Under the pieces are notes generated by a model that did not search any database, was not told the origin of the DNA, and saw only the letters and a program-made list of their open reading frames with translations. The translations under genes were made by a program, and so were the position numbers. From Labilibaculum sp041595635 (GTDB lineage: Bacteria > Bacteroidota > Bacteroidia > Bacteroidales > Marinifilaceae), in contig NZ_JBFHJW010000001.1 of the NCBI RefSeq assembly GCF_041595635.1, positions 1-64,000 of the forward strand: a stretch of 64,000 nt of DNA. Direction: 5' to 3'. Positions 1-7,914 of the stretch are shown here, piece by piece. The number at the start of each line of letters is the position of its first letter. The first letter of the stretch is position 1.

Positions 1-94
<94 letters not shown>

Positions 95-98
95 TTTA

Positions 99-138
99 AA
101 AGAGTCTTATTCCTTGTGGAGTGAGACTCTTTTTTTTT
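99..138 (+). terminator. rrn operon terminator
   Basis: Inverted repeat AGAGTCT (101-107) / AGACTCT (124-130), extended by flanking A-T pairs and followed by a run of nine Ts. It sits directly after the 5S rRNA and matches a Rho-independent terminator of the rRNA operon. Confidence 0.85.
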
Positions 139-1042
139 GCCATGAAGCCATGAGTCATAGTAGGAAAAGATAAGTAACAAAAGTTGGGGCAGAAATAGAA
201 CGATTAAGATTTGCCTTACCAATTTATAGTGAATGACTAGCCTAACGAACATTCATTATTCTATTAATTCTTACCCGTAGGCATTCTCGATTATTTTTAT
301 AATTGCTGATCATCAAATTGTCGATAGAGAAAATCGGGTTTATTAAAAGCCCTTAAGGATCCTTTTAGTAGAGAAGAATATTTTTCCATCCGGAGATTAA
401 AGCTGCAAGTTTAATGCCGCCAAATCGATGATTATCCGGCGCTAAATATGCTTGTAAAGCTCTGTACTAAGCGCTGACGATGATAAGTAAGCTTACTAAT
501 ATACAAAAAAAGTGAGTTGTAATTTGAGCTTAGTTGATAGTGGGTGTAGAATCCCCAAACATACGATAATATATTAGGCTCTTTGAGATTGTTTAATGTG
601 CAATTAAGAATGCTTTTCAAAGAAGACTTCAATAAACTAAACGAGATTTTGGAAAATCTTCAAATTGTAGAAAACCATAAAGAAATCATAATTGGAAATT
701 TTATAAGAAACGTTCTGAGTAACTACATGACTTCTTCGAAACTAACCAGCATTGATTATCAGTGCTTTACAATCTTGAGGTATAAGTTTGGTACAGATAA
801 TTGCTTTTTATCTTACTGAGCTTCTTGTTATTATACAAATCTATTAAAAAATATTGAGAATGAATTAAACGCTTTAAAAATATCCAATATTGATTAGCTC
901 AATGGAGCAATGACATAAGTTTTCTGTTTCTACTTTTTTGAATAATGATTTAAAGTTATTGATTCAGTAATGTAGATGTATTCTAAAACTATTTTTTTTA
1001 TTCATTAAAGTCAAATGGTTTATGTCAATTTTGTTGATAACT
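139..1042. other. Region without a convincing gene, downstream of 5S rRNA
   Basis: About 900 bases with frequent stops in all frames. The only candidate is a small plus-strand reading frame at 610-819, listed separately at low confidence. I see no tRNA, repeat array or recognisable RNA. The low coding density fits an island boundary or decayed insertion next to the rRNA operon. Confidence 0.5.
610..819 (+). CDS. Possible small hypothetical protein (69 aa)
   Basis: An open frame beginning MLFKEDFNKLNEILENL from the ATG at 610; an upstream in-frame TTG at 583 is less likely. The product would be mostly helical and charged at the N-terminus. I recognise no family, and there is no clear promoter or neighbour supporting it. 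The frame could be chance or the remnant of a larger gene. Confidence 0.22.
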   Translation: MLFKEDFNKLNEILENLQIVENHKEIIIGNFIRNVLSNYMTSSKLTSIDYQCFTILRYKFGTDNCFLSY

Positions 1043-1082
1043 AAATAGCCGTAACAAAATGATTTTGTTACGGCTATTTTTC
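1043..1082. terminator. Strong hairpin, probable (bidirectional) terminator
   Basis: A near-perfect long inverted repeat, AATAGCCGTAACAAAA paired with its complement, spans 1043-1080 with a tiny loop and a T-run on the plus strand. It lies just 3' of the minus-strand micro-protein at 1089-1226 and would end that transcript; it may also stop plus-strand readthrough from the left. Confidence 0.7.
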
Positions 1083-1088
1083 TAGATA

Positions 1089-1226
1089 CTATTTCTTAGA
1101 GCTCTTAGCTGCAGTACTCGTTGCTCGTGCAGCAAAACTTCCTTTACTAACTTTTCCTCCTGATGATTTAGCTGTTGAAGATTGAATTCTTGCTGCTGCG
1201 GTCGATGTCATTTTTGTTTTTCCCAT
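1089..1226 (-). CDS. SMP-like micro-protein (45 aa)
   Basis: A 45-residue basic, Ala/Ser/Lys-rich protein starting MGKTKMTSTAAARIQS and ending with two lysines. Its pattern (AAARIQSSTAKSSGGKVSKGSFAARATS) resembles, from memory, the short bacterial proteins carrying a seed-maturation-protein (SMP)-like motif, often annotated only as hypothetical. No signal peptide or membrane segment is visible. It is followed by a strong hairpin at 1043-1080 and preceded at 38 bases by a second micro-protein on the same strand, so the two may be co-transcribed. A role in stress or stationary phase is a guess from the SMP resemblance; no catalytic motif is present. Confidence 0.7.
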   Translation of the reverse strand: MGKTKMTSTAAARIQSSTAKSSGGKVSKGSFAARATSTAAKSSKK

Positions 1227-1263
1227 TTTTTGAAATTTTAAAATTATTAATAACTACTTTTAA

Positions 1264-1365
1264 TTAATCATCATTCCTGCTTGATTCATAGACCTCACTG
1301 TTAGGATTTAATTGATCAGCATGGTTATCAAGGTCTGCTTGACTGTAATCGTAATCTGAGTCCAT
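1264..1365 (-). CDS. Micro-protein with NHADQLNPN motif (33 aa)
   Basis: A 33-residue acidic, hydrophilic protein: MDSDYDYSQADLDNHADQLN followed by PNSEVYESSRNDD. I recognise the motif DNHADQLNPN as recurring in tiny unannotated proteins of Bacteroidota and other bacteria, where the following residues are often AYWxSRG; I know no function. The ATG (1363-1365) and the downstream SMP-like frame on the same strand support a two-gene micro-operon. It is far below the usual cut-off of gene callers, so the motif is the main evidence that it is real. Confidence 0.6.
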   Translation of the reverse strand: MDSDYDYSQADLDNHADQLNPNSEVYESSRNDD

Positions 1366-1456
1366 AATTTTTAGTATTAAATGTTAGTACTGATTTAATT
1401 ATGACTCTAAAGTAGTTGCTCTTAAAGCGCAATTTTAAAATATGGGAAAACTGGTA

Positions 1457-2209
1457 TCATTTTCGGGAAAAGTGGTTATTAAGTTCTTCAAAAATAGATT
1501 TACAAGACCTTGAAACATTAAATGGCAAATCATTTTTGGTTGTAATTGTTCCAGTAGTTTTAGAGTATTCTTTTATTGAGTTAAGATTTAAAAAAGTTGA
1601 TTGTGAAATTTTAATAAAGCTTTTCTCTTCGATTTTAAATTCTTTAATAAAAGTACTAATAGAGGAGTTTAATCTGTAACATCCATCAGAAAAGCAAAGA
1701 GCAATATTATTTTTTGGGAGGTCTGCTTTAATGGCGCTTACGTCGGATGTTATTGCAATAATATCAGCCGTAGAAATAAGTCTATCAACAGGTTCATGTT
1801 GTGGATCGTAAACATTAAATAGTTTTAATCTCAGCGATGAGTTATTGATCTCCGAAAGAAGGTTCAACAAATCAGTTTTGATTACAGGCTTGTCAAGAAC
1901 TCCAGATATAAGCTGATTGTTTTTGAAGCAAACAGTTCCTCTTTGTTCATAACCAGAAATGAATACAATTTGAACCTCAGGATATTTTTTTTTGATTTCT
2001 TGCGCTAACTCGTCACCACGCACAGGAAACATTTCAATATCCAGTAAATAGAGGTTAAAATTATCGTAGCTGCTGTTTTGTAAGTCATTTAATAATCTAG
2101 ATGAATTTGTTTCAATTTTGGTTAGGGAAACGATCGGACTTTGCTTACAATATCTTTCAATTGATTCGGCTACGATTTCTTCATCATCAACGATTACAAC
2201 ATTGAACAT
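1457..2209 (-). CDS. Response regulator with LytTR-type DNA-binding domain
   Basis: A 250-residue two-domain regulator. The receiver domain (about 1-120) shows the acidic pocket VDDEE at 8-11, the phospho-acceptor Asp57 in LYLLDIEM, a Ser/Thr switch in VFISGYE and Lys107 in LDKPV. The C-terminal half (about 150-250) has LytTR-like features, including SFIKISQSTFLNLNSIKEY and a basic end, as expected for LytTR DNA binding. The start codon lies 5 bases past the end of the histidine kinase gene, so the pair is one transcript and almost certainly one phosphorelay. The target genes cannot be told from the sequence. The receiver assignment is solid; the LytTR label is somewhat less so because the domain is divergent. 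Confidence 0.85.
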   Translation of the reverse strand: MFNVVIVDDEEIVAESIERYCKQSPIVSLTKIETNSSRLLNDLQNSSYDNFNLYLLDIEMFPVRGDELAQEIKKKYPEVQIVFISGYEQRGTVCFKNNQLISGVLDKPVIKTDLLNLLSEINNSSLRLKLFNVYDPQHEPVDRLISTADIIAITSDVSAIKADLPKNNIALCFSDGCYRLNSSISTFIKEFKIEEKSFIKISQSTFLNLNSIKEYSKTTGTITTKNDLPFNVSRSCKSIFEELNNHFSRK

Positions 2210-2214
2210 CTATT

Positions 2215-3003
2215 TTATTTTTTTATCAGTTTAACAATCAATTTACATTCATATCTGCTATTGTTTTCTTTAGCTGATATTTCGTACATGTTTTGATAAT
2301 ACAGGGAGAGTCTTTCTTTAATATTTAACAAGCCCATTCCTTTGTGTGAAGATGAATATTGACTGGTTTTATTCTGAGATATAGGATTGGAAACCTTATA
2401 AACCAAATAATCATCATCAGCCATTTTTAAATCAATTGATATTGTATTGTCTTCATCAGATAAACAGCTATGTTTTTTTGCGTTTTCTAATATTTCAGTG
2501 AGTATACAGCAACAAATATTGTGTTTTAAGTAAGGTTTAACATTATCATGAAGTACATATTCAATCGTACATTCAGATTTAACTCTAATTTTTACAAACT
2601 CCATAAAAATCTTCAGGTGCCTCAATTCGTCTAATAAACTGGAATCAATATTATTGGTTGCATAAGTAAGATGTTTGAATATTGGATAAATTAAATCGAT
2701 AGATTGAATCGTATTTTTATTGGCTGATGAAATATTTTCCAATCGTTCATTATCATTTTCGCAATCTTCGGCTTTTTCTGCAAAACTTTTTATAATTCCC
2801 AGACAATTTTTTACGAAGTGCATGTTCCCTCTTTTCTGCAGTAGTTCGGCTTCCTGTGTTTTAATTTTATCTAGTAACTTTTTACTTGCATTATTGATTT
2901 CTTTTAGTTGCTTATTTTGTTTGATATTCTTGTGTACAGAGAAGCCTAAAGCTGTCCCTAATAGTGCAGTTGTACCCAATAATATTTTTTCCTTCTTATT
3001 CAT
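2215..3003 (-). CDS. LytS/YehU-type sensor histidine kinase
   Basis: A 262-residue kinase with one N-terminal hydrophobic segment (about 7-23), then a coiled coil (25-58) and the kinase core. The phospho-acceptor is probably His62 in NMHFVKNCLGII, which fits the His_kinase (PHFLFN-like) box of the LytS family. The ATPase domain has its N-box at EILENAKKH (Asn174) and the G-box at KGMGLLNIKERL (221-231). There is no sizeable extracytoplasmic sensor domain, so it probably senses a membrane or cytoplasmic cue. It precedes the LytTR response regulator by 5 bases. Family membership is clear; the signal is unknown. Confidence 0.85.
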   Translation of the reverse strand: MNKKEKILLGTTALLGTALGFSVHKNIKQNKQLKEINNASKKLLDKIKTQEAELLQKRGNMHFVKNCLGIIKSFAEKAEDCENDNERLENISSANKNTIQSIDLIYPIFKHLTYATNNIDSSLLDELRHLKIFMEFVKIRVKSECTIEYVLHDNVKPYLKHNICCCILTEILENAKKHSCLSDEDNTISIDLKMADDDYLVYKVSNPISQNKTSQYSSSHKGMGLLNIKERLSLYYQNMYEISAKENNSRYECKLIVKLIKK

Positions 3004-3182
3004 AGATCCAAAATTATCGAAATGATTCTATACCTCCTGATACTTCTTAAAATTTTCTGCTGGTTATTTAAATTAAAATATTTAATCTCATTTTTTTGAA
3101 ACCTATCCAATTGGTTAGAGAATTTTTTTTCTATTTATATGTCAATTTAACAAACTTGGACCACCCATTTGATCATGATCAC

Positions 3183-3801
3183 TTAGTTACCTATTCTTTT
3201 TGTTTGCTTTACAACAGCTCCTTTCTCTGACAATTTATATCTCTGCTTACTGCTTTTGGGCTTATCTGGTATTGTCATTTCAATTAAACCAAGTTCAATA
3301 CTTGGTTGCAAGTAATTGTAAAAAAATGTTGGACGATGTTTTAAGTTTAATAAGGGCATAATTTCCATTGTTGAATAAGTCTTGTCTTCGAGTACTGCTA
3401 ATAAATTATCAACTTGTTCGGTTATTTGTTTTTCGCCCGATAATTCAATAGGAAAAGTCATTCTCAAAAAGTTATCCGAAAATTTAAAACATTCTTTTCC
3501 ATAAGATTCCAATATCCTAGGAACACCAGATCCAAGCTGTTTTAGAAGATCAAAATCTTTGTAGATTCTCATAATTTCTTTGTTGCGGGGAACGGAAAAT
3601 CCTTCAAAAAATTCATCTTGACTTAAACCTTCAGGTAAGCCACCAACCAAAGTAATTTCTATTCTATCTGGGAAAATCTCAAATTTGGGAGGAACTTCCC
3701 TCGTAAAATCGTTGTGAACAAATGCATTAATAATCGCTTCACGAAGAGCAACAGCATTCCACCACCCAAGGAAAATACCCTTAGGTGAAAATAATAAATT
3801 T
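3183..3801 (-). pseudogene. Truncated ATP-binding transcriptional regulator (AlbA_2/RecG-like family), C-terminal remnant
   Basis: The first in-frame ATG gives only 155 residues (3183-3650), but the same frame stays coding-like upstream to a TAA near 3802, reading ...FLGWWNAVALREAIINAFVH then NDFTREVPPKFEIFPDRIEI. This is the C-terminal ATP-binding part of the AlbA_2 / HATPase_c_4 family (often called ATP-dependent DNA helicase RecG-related): REAIINAFVHND is the N-box, and PRNKEIMRIYKDFDLLKQLG with GSGVPRILESYG is the conserved tail. A winged-helix end follows. The N-terminal half (the AlbA_2 domain, normally about 200 residues) is absent, so the gene is 5'-truncated and probably inactive. 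Confidence 0.75.
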
Positions 3802-3872
3802 TAATTGTTTAGTACTCTAATCATTGGATTTTCATCCATTTGCCAATTCATTAATTTTATTTGCCAGGTTCG

Positions 3873-3910
3873 AAATGTCCAGTTTTTTAATTCATAAACT
3901 GGACATTTTT
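3873..3910. terminator. Long-stem hairpin, possible terminator
   Basis: AAATGTCCAGTTT (3873-3885) and its exact complement (3896-3908) flank a 10-base loop and run into Ts on the plus strand. It has the form of a Rho-independent terminator, but no complete plus-strand gene lies to the left. It may be a leftover of a lost gene or a transcriptional insulator. Confidence 0.5.
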
Positions 3911-4129
3911 CATTCATTTGCACTGTTATTACCTAGTTGATATGTTAAGTTTTTTGCGCAAGAAACTTGACAGGTAAATATGTGCTGTATTAATGTTAGA
4001 CTTGTTGATTAAATTATAATGCTGCCAATACGGTAACTTTAAGTGCGTGAATAGCTTCATAATTTATTCTTGATAGTTTTATTTGATTCAAAAGTCTTGC
4101 TTGTGCAATAAGTGTTCATTATAATTGAC

Positions 4130-4148
4130 TGTTCATTGTCAATGAACA
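4130..4148. repeat. Perfect inverted repeat, operator-like
   Basis: TGTTCATTG-T-CAATGAACA is a perfect 9-bp dyad with a single central base, typical in size for a dimeric repressor site. A related half site GTGTTCATT precedes it at about 4112. No regulator gene adjoins it, so the ligand is unknown. Confidence 0.4.
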
Positions 4149-4313
4149 GATGATTTTGTTGAACAATCATTAAGACAAATCAAGTTCGAACTCGAGAGGA
4201 GATGCTCAACGTCAATATACAAGTCTATTAAAAAACATTTGAGTATGGTAGGTATGTACACCTTATGGACAGTTTTTTTTCTATTGAATTGTACACTGCA
4301 CACTCAATTTCTA

Positions 4314-4352
4314 ACGAGTCGTTACGACTTAACACGACTCGTCACGAGTGGT
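4314..4352. repeat. Cluster of ACGAGTCGT-type palindromes
   Basis: ACGAGTCGT (4314-4322) and its complement ACGACTCGT (4334-4342) are followed by ACGAGTGGT (4344-4352). The first two can form a 9-bp stem. Two to three related half sites within 40 bases suggest a protein-binding cluster or a small structured element upstream of nothing obvious; the nearest gene reads on the other strand at 4473-4874. Confidence 0.35.
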
Positions 4353-4472
4353 ATGGTAATGGCATAAAATAAGCCCCTTCACCAAGCAGAGGCTCGATAA
4401 ACAAAACTTCAATATGTCAGTAAAAGGTTTTGCCTATCAATATCTTAATGGTATATAGAGCAGAAGAGACAT

Positions 4473-4874
4473 CTAGCTAAATAAGCCACATATCTCTGCA
4501 TATATCATATTTGTCCATTTGCCTGTTTTAAGCATTACTTGGAAATTTATTCCATCGTAATCTATAGTAATGTATATGTTGGAGTGATTTTTTTTCTTAC
4601 CCCCTAATGCTCCTCCCAATAATAAACCAACGCCTCCAGTTAATACACCTCCAATTACTGCTCCAGCAACTGCTTTACCTGCTGAGCGATCTGACTTTTC
4701 ATCTAGGTCAATAGCAACAATTTCTTCTGTATCGATTAACATCTTTTTGTTAGTTGTCAGGAAACCACGTTCTTCTAACAGAATGTTTTTATGCTCTTTA
4801 ACTACTGTCAAATATATTTTGCCTGGATTGGTTAGGTCTGGATGTCCACCAAGGTATTCAACTTCGTATTTCAT
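4473..4874 (-). CDS. Hypothetical protein with glycine-zipper segment (133 aa)
   Basis: Unassigned protein in three parts. An N-terminal beta-rich part (1-60) starts MKYEVEYLGGHPDLTNPGK. A Gly/Ala-rich hydrophobic stretch (about 65-92: AGKAVAGAVIGGVLTGGVG, then LLLGGALGG) has the spacing of a glycine zipper. A beta-rich C-terminus (95-133) contains ITIDYDGINFQVML. The layout resembles bacterial PH-like proteins in which a Gly-zipper loop is inserted into the fold; that is inference. No signal peptide is seen. It is convergent to nothing and separated from hsdM by its own upstream region, so it is probably monocistronic. Confidence 0.65.
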   Translation of the reverse strand: MKYEVEYLGGHPDLTNPGKIYLTVVKEHKNILLEERGFLTTNKKMLIDTEEIVAIDLDEKSDRSAGKAVAGAVIGGVLTGGVGLLLGGALGGKKKNHSNIYITIDYDGINFQVMLKTGKWTNMIYAEICGLFS

Positions 4875-4998
4875 TTTAACTCCTTTTCATTTTGTTATGC
4901 ATGTAAATTTAACAAAAAAAGAATATGGAGCATGATCAAGGTTCTTTCAAGTTTTAGGAGGAGTTGAAATCTGATTGATATTCTTCCCCACATTTAGA

Positions 4999-5029
4999 TT
5001 GCCTCCTTCATTCCAAAAGACTACTTTTG
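4999..5029 (+). promoter_or_regulatory. Bacteroidota-type promoter of hsdMS
   Basis: TTG at 4999-5001, a 20-base spacer, then TACTTTTG at 5022-5029, matching the -33/-7 consensus TTG-N19-TAnnTTTG of Bacteroidota primary sigma factors. Transcription would begin near 5036, about 29 bases before the hsdM ATG. Confidence 0.6.
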
Positions 5030-5064
5030 TTTCTCTCACATTAGATTTATAAAATACGATATAT

Positions 5065-6591
5065 ATGCTTACAGGCCCAATAAAAAATGAAGTTGACAAG
5101 CTTTGGGAAGCCTTTTGGACAGGTGGAATTGCCAACCCTTTAACAGTGATCGAACAGATTACTTTTCTTTTGTTTATTCGACATCTCGATGAAATTCAGA
5201 TTAGTAAGGATAACAAAAAGAACCTTTTGGGTATTGAAGATGATAGTCCTGTTTTTCAGAAATCAGAACAAGACTTACGTTGGGGTAACTTTAGCAATAG
5301 AGAGCCTGAAACCATGTTTAACCTGTTTACTAAGGTAGATGGTGTTTTCGATCATATGAAAGCCATAGGCAATAAAGATGGTGTATTTGCACAGTTTATG
5401 AAAGGAGCAACCTTTATGATTCCTACCCCTAAGTTGCTAGATCAGGTGGTGCAGATGGTTGGAAAGATTAAGATGGACGATCGTGACACAAAGGGTGACT
5501 TGTACGAATACCTTTTGGGTAAGATTGCCACAGCAGGTCGTAATGGACAATTTAGAACACCTCGCCATATCATTAAAATGATGGTGGAGTTGATGCAGCC
5601 TGGTAAGGAAGAAATTATTTGTGACCCAAGTGCGGGAACAGCTGGCTTTTTGGTTGCTGCAGGTGAATACATGCACGAGCATCATAACGATTGGTTTATG
5701 GATCAGTCGTTCTTAAAGCACTATAACAAAGGCATGTTTAATGGAACTGAGTTCGATGCGACGATGATTCGTATTGCGGCCATGAACCTACAATTACATG
5801 GTATTGAAGAACCAGACCTAACTTTTAAGGATTCTTTGAGTGAGGCCAATGCTGACCAGAAGGAAAAATACACCATGATTCTTGCCAATCCTCCTTTTAA
5901 GGGGAGTTTGGATTACGATGGTGTAGAAGCTTCCTTACTGAAAACAGTGAAGACTAAGAAGACAGAACTGCTCTTCGTGGCTTTGATGCTACGCATGATG
6001 AAGACAGGTGGACGTTGTGCTGTGATTATTCCTGATGGTGTTTTATTTGGTTCATCTAAGGCTCACAAACAAATTCGTTCTGAGATCATTGAGAAGCATA
6101 AGCTAGAAGCTGTGATCTCTATGCCTTCTGGTGTTTTTAAGCCCTATGCAGGGGTAAGTACTGCTATCCTGATATTTACTAAAACCAACTCAGGTGGAAC
6201 TGATAAGGTTTGGTTCTACGACATGAAAGCTGATGGTTTCAGTTTGGATGATAAGCGTAACCAATCGGTAGACAAGCTTTTCTCCCCTAATTTAGGGGAG
6301 ATGTCCGAAGGACAGAGGGGTGAGTTTCATTCCAAATGTAACATGCCTGATATTATCTCACGATATAAGAATTTAGATGCTGAGGGTGATCGTAAGCGAA
6401 CAGAGCAATCTTTCTTTGTGCCTTTCGATGAAATTAAAGCCAACGATTGGGATTTGTCCATCAATCGATACAAGGAGATTGTTTACGAAGAGGTAAAATA
6501 CGATGCTCCTGCTGATATTCTTGCTGATATACGACAACTAGATGAGGATAGATCTGAAGCTTTGACCAAATTGGAGGAGATGTTAAGATGA
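5065..6591 (+). CDS. hsdM: Type I restriction-modification methyltransferase subunit HsdM
   Basis: 508 residues, a typical HsdM length. An N-terminal helical domain (HsdM_N, about 1-130) is followed by an N6-adenine methyltransferase core. The AdoMet-binding motif I is CDPSAGTAGF (186-195) and the catalytic motif IV is NPPF at about 275. With HsdS it methylates adenine in a bipartite target and, with HsdR, forms the restriction complex. The next gene hsdS starts inside the hsdM stop (ATGA overlap), showing translational coupling. Oddity: residues about 406-419 (SPNLGEMSEGQRGEF) are encoded by a palindromic, REP-like sequence at 6282-6322 and are not expected in the family; the frame stays open, so the enzyme is probably still made. 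The ATG follows a good -33/-7 promoter. Confidence 0.95.
   Translation: MLTGPIKNEVDKLWEAFWTGGIANPLTVIEQITFLLFIRHLDEIQISKDNKKNLLGIEDDSPVFQKSEQDLRWGNFSNREPETMFNLFTKVDGVFDHMKAIGNKDGVFAQFMKGATFMIPTPKLLDQVVQMVGKIKMDDRDTKGDLYEYLLGKIATAGRNGQFRTPRHIIKMMVELMQPGKEEIICDPSAGTAGFLVAAGEYMHEHHNDWFMDQSFLKHYNKGMFNGTEFDATMIRIAAMNLQLHGIEEPDLTFKDSLSEANADQKEKYTMILANPPFKGSLDYDGVEASLLKTVKTKKTELLFVALMLRMMKTGGRCAVIIPDGVLFGSSKAHKQIRSEIIEKHKLEAVISMPSGVFKPYAGVSTAILIFTKTNSGGTDKVWFYDMKADGFSLDDKRNQSVDKLFSPNLGEMSEGQRGEFHSKCNMPDIISRYKNLDAEGDRKRTEQSFFVPFDEIKANDWDLSINRYKEIVYEEVKYDAPADILADIRQLDEDRSEALTKLEEMLR
6282..6322 (+). repeat. REP-like palindromic sequence inserted in frame within hsdM
   Basis: CTCCCCTAA-T-TTAGGGGAG (6282-6300) is a perfect 9-bp dyad, followed by TGTCC-GAA-GGACA (6302-6314) and GAGGGGT. 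From memory, this two-hairpin arrangement matches dispersed intergenic palindromes of Bacteroidota genomes. Here it lies inside the coding region and is translated. I see no second copy in this window, so its repeat status needs the whole genome. Confidence 0.6.
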
Positions 6592-7763
6592 GAGAGATTA
6601 AGTTGAAAGATGTATGTTCTCTCATAACATGCGGAGTTGCTAAAAGACCTGAATACGTTAAAGAAGGAATTCCATTTTTGTCATCTAAGAATGTTAAAGA
6701 GAATCGTTTTATCCTTTCTGGATATAACAATGTTAGCCTTGAGACACATTTGGAGCTTACAAAAAATAATAAACCTGAAAAAGGCGATATCCTTTATACA
6801 AGAGTAGGGTCGTTTGGTGAAGCTGCAGTTGTTGATTTTGATTTTGATTTTTCTGTCTTTGTCAGTTTAACGTTAATTAAACCAGACACTGATATTGTGG
6901 ATGGTCGATATTTAATGTGGTACTTGAATTCTCCAAAGGTTAGGAGTATTGCTGTTAATAGCACTAAAGGTATTGGTGTTCAGAATTTGAATGTCAGTAC
7001 AGTTCGAGAATATAAAATCCCCCTTCCTCCACTTCCAGAACAAAAGCGCATAGCTGCCATTTTAGATGAAGCCGATCGTTTGCGCCAAAAGGACAAGCAA
7101 CTCATCGAAAAATACAATCAGTTGAGCCAATCTGTGTTCTTGGATATGTTTGGGGATCCTGTTTCTAATCCTATGGGGTGGGAGGTTAAAACAATGTCTG
7201 AAGTATGCACTAAAATTACTGACGGCACACATCATTCTCCTGAACCACAACAAACAGGGTATCCATACGTAACTGCTAAACATGTAAAACCATTTAGTTT
7301 GGAGTTTGATGCTAAGCCTACCTATGTTAATGAAGATGCACATAACGAAATTTACAATAGATGTAAACCTGAATTTGGGGATGTTCTTTACATAAAGGAT
7401 GGTGCAACAACTGGTATTGCATGTATAAATACATTTAAAGAACCTATTAGTATGCTATCAAGTCTAGCTTTATTAAAATTAGATGCGAATATTAATAATT
7501 ATTTTTTGTGTTATTGGCTGAATCATGAAGGGATTAAAAACAAGTTAATATCTGAATTTATGTCTGGTGCAGCTATTCAAAGATATACTTTGAAAAAAAT
7601 AAATTCATTTAAATTAATGGTTCCTGAAACTGCCATTCAAGACCTTTTTGCGGAAAGAGTACAAGCTATAGAGGCACAAAAGTTACAAGCCGATCAAAGC
7701 TTAGTCAAGTCAGAGGAATTGTTTAATTCTCTATTGCAGCGAGCCTTTAAGGGGGAGTTGTAA
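6588..7763 (+). CDS. hsdS: Type I restriction specificity subunit HsdS
   Basis: 391 residues with the duplicated layout of HsdS. Two variable target-recognition domains (about 1-140 and 195-345) are each followed by a conserved helical spacer. The first spacer has the hallmark PLPPLPEQKRIAAILDEADR (145-164); the second, degenerate one is VPETAIQDLFAERVQAIEAQ (about 346-366). Each TRD reads one half of a bipartite sequence and the spacers set the gap and bind HsdM. It overlaps hsdM by 4 bases and is followed by a hairpin terminator at 7799-7829, so hsdMS form one unit separate from hsdR. The target sequence cannot be predicted from this. Confidence 0.95.
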   Translation: MREIKLKDVCSLITCGVAKRPEYVKEGIPFLSSKNVKENRFILSGYNNVSLETHLELTKNNKPEKGDILYTRVGSFGEAAVVDFDFDFSVFVSLTLIKPDTDIVDGRYLMWYLNSPKVRSIAVNSTKGIGVQNLNVSTVREYKIPLPPLPEQKRIAAILDEADRLRQKDKQLIEKYNQLSQSVFLDMFGDPVSNPMGWEVKTMSEVCTKITDGTHHSPEPQQTGYPYVTAKHVKPFSLEFDAKPTYVNEDAHNEIYNRCKPEFGDVLYIKDGATTGIACINTFKEPISMLSSLALLKLDANINNYFLCYWLNHEGIKNKLISEFMSGAAIQRYTLKKINSFKLMVPETAIQDLFAERVQAIEAQKLQADQSLVKSEELFNSLLQRAFKGEL

Positions 7764-7798
7764 GGAATGAGGAATATTACGATATAGAATACTAGAAG

Positions 7799-7829
7799 AG
7801 CCTTCACAATCATGTGGAGGCTTTTTTTA
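7799..7829 (+). terminator. Terminator of hsdMS
   Basis: A 10-bp stem, AGCCTTCACA (7799-7808) with TGTGGAGGCT (7813-7822), a 4-base loop and seven Ts. A near-identical hairpin ends the next two-gene unit at 9326-9354. Confidence 0.85.
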
Positions 7830-7869
7830 TTTAGGAGTTTGTTGGAAAATCACTATCTTTACTTTAAAG

Positions 7870-7900
7870 TTGTAAATTAGTGAAACAACGTATAGTTTTG
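7870..7900 (+). promoter_or_regulatory. Promoter of the toxin-antitoxin-like pair
   Basis: TTG at 7870-7872, a 20-base spacer and TAGTTTTG at 7893-7900. Transcription would start about 8 bases before the ATG at 7915, giving a very short leader. The pair therefore has its own promoter, independent of hsdMS. Confidence 0.55.
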
Positions 7901-7914
7901 TAACGTTAAAGTAA

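Larger units (their letters stand above)
3802..4472. other. Intergenic region rich in palindromes
   Basis: No coding frame is convincing here. It contains a 13-bp-stem hairpin (3873-3908), a perfect 9-bp inverted repeat (4130-4148), and a set of ACGAGTCGT-type palindromes (4314-4352). The left edge coincides with the breakpoint of the truncated regulator, so part of this region may be what replaced its missing N-terminal half. Confidence 0.5.
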
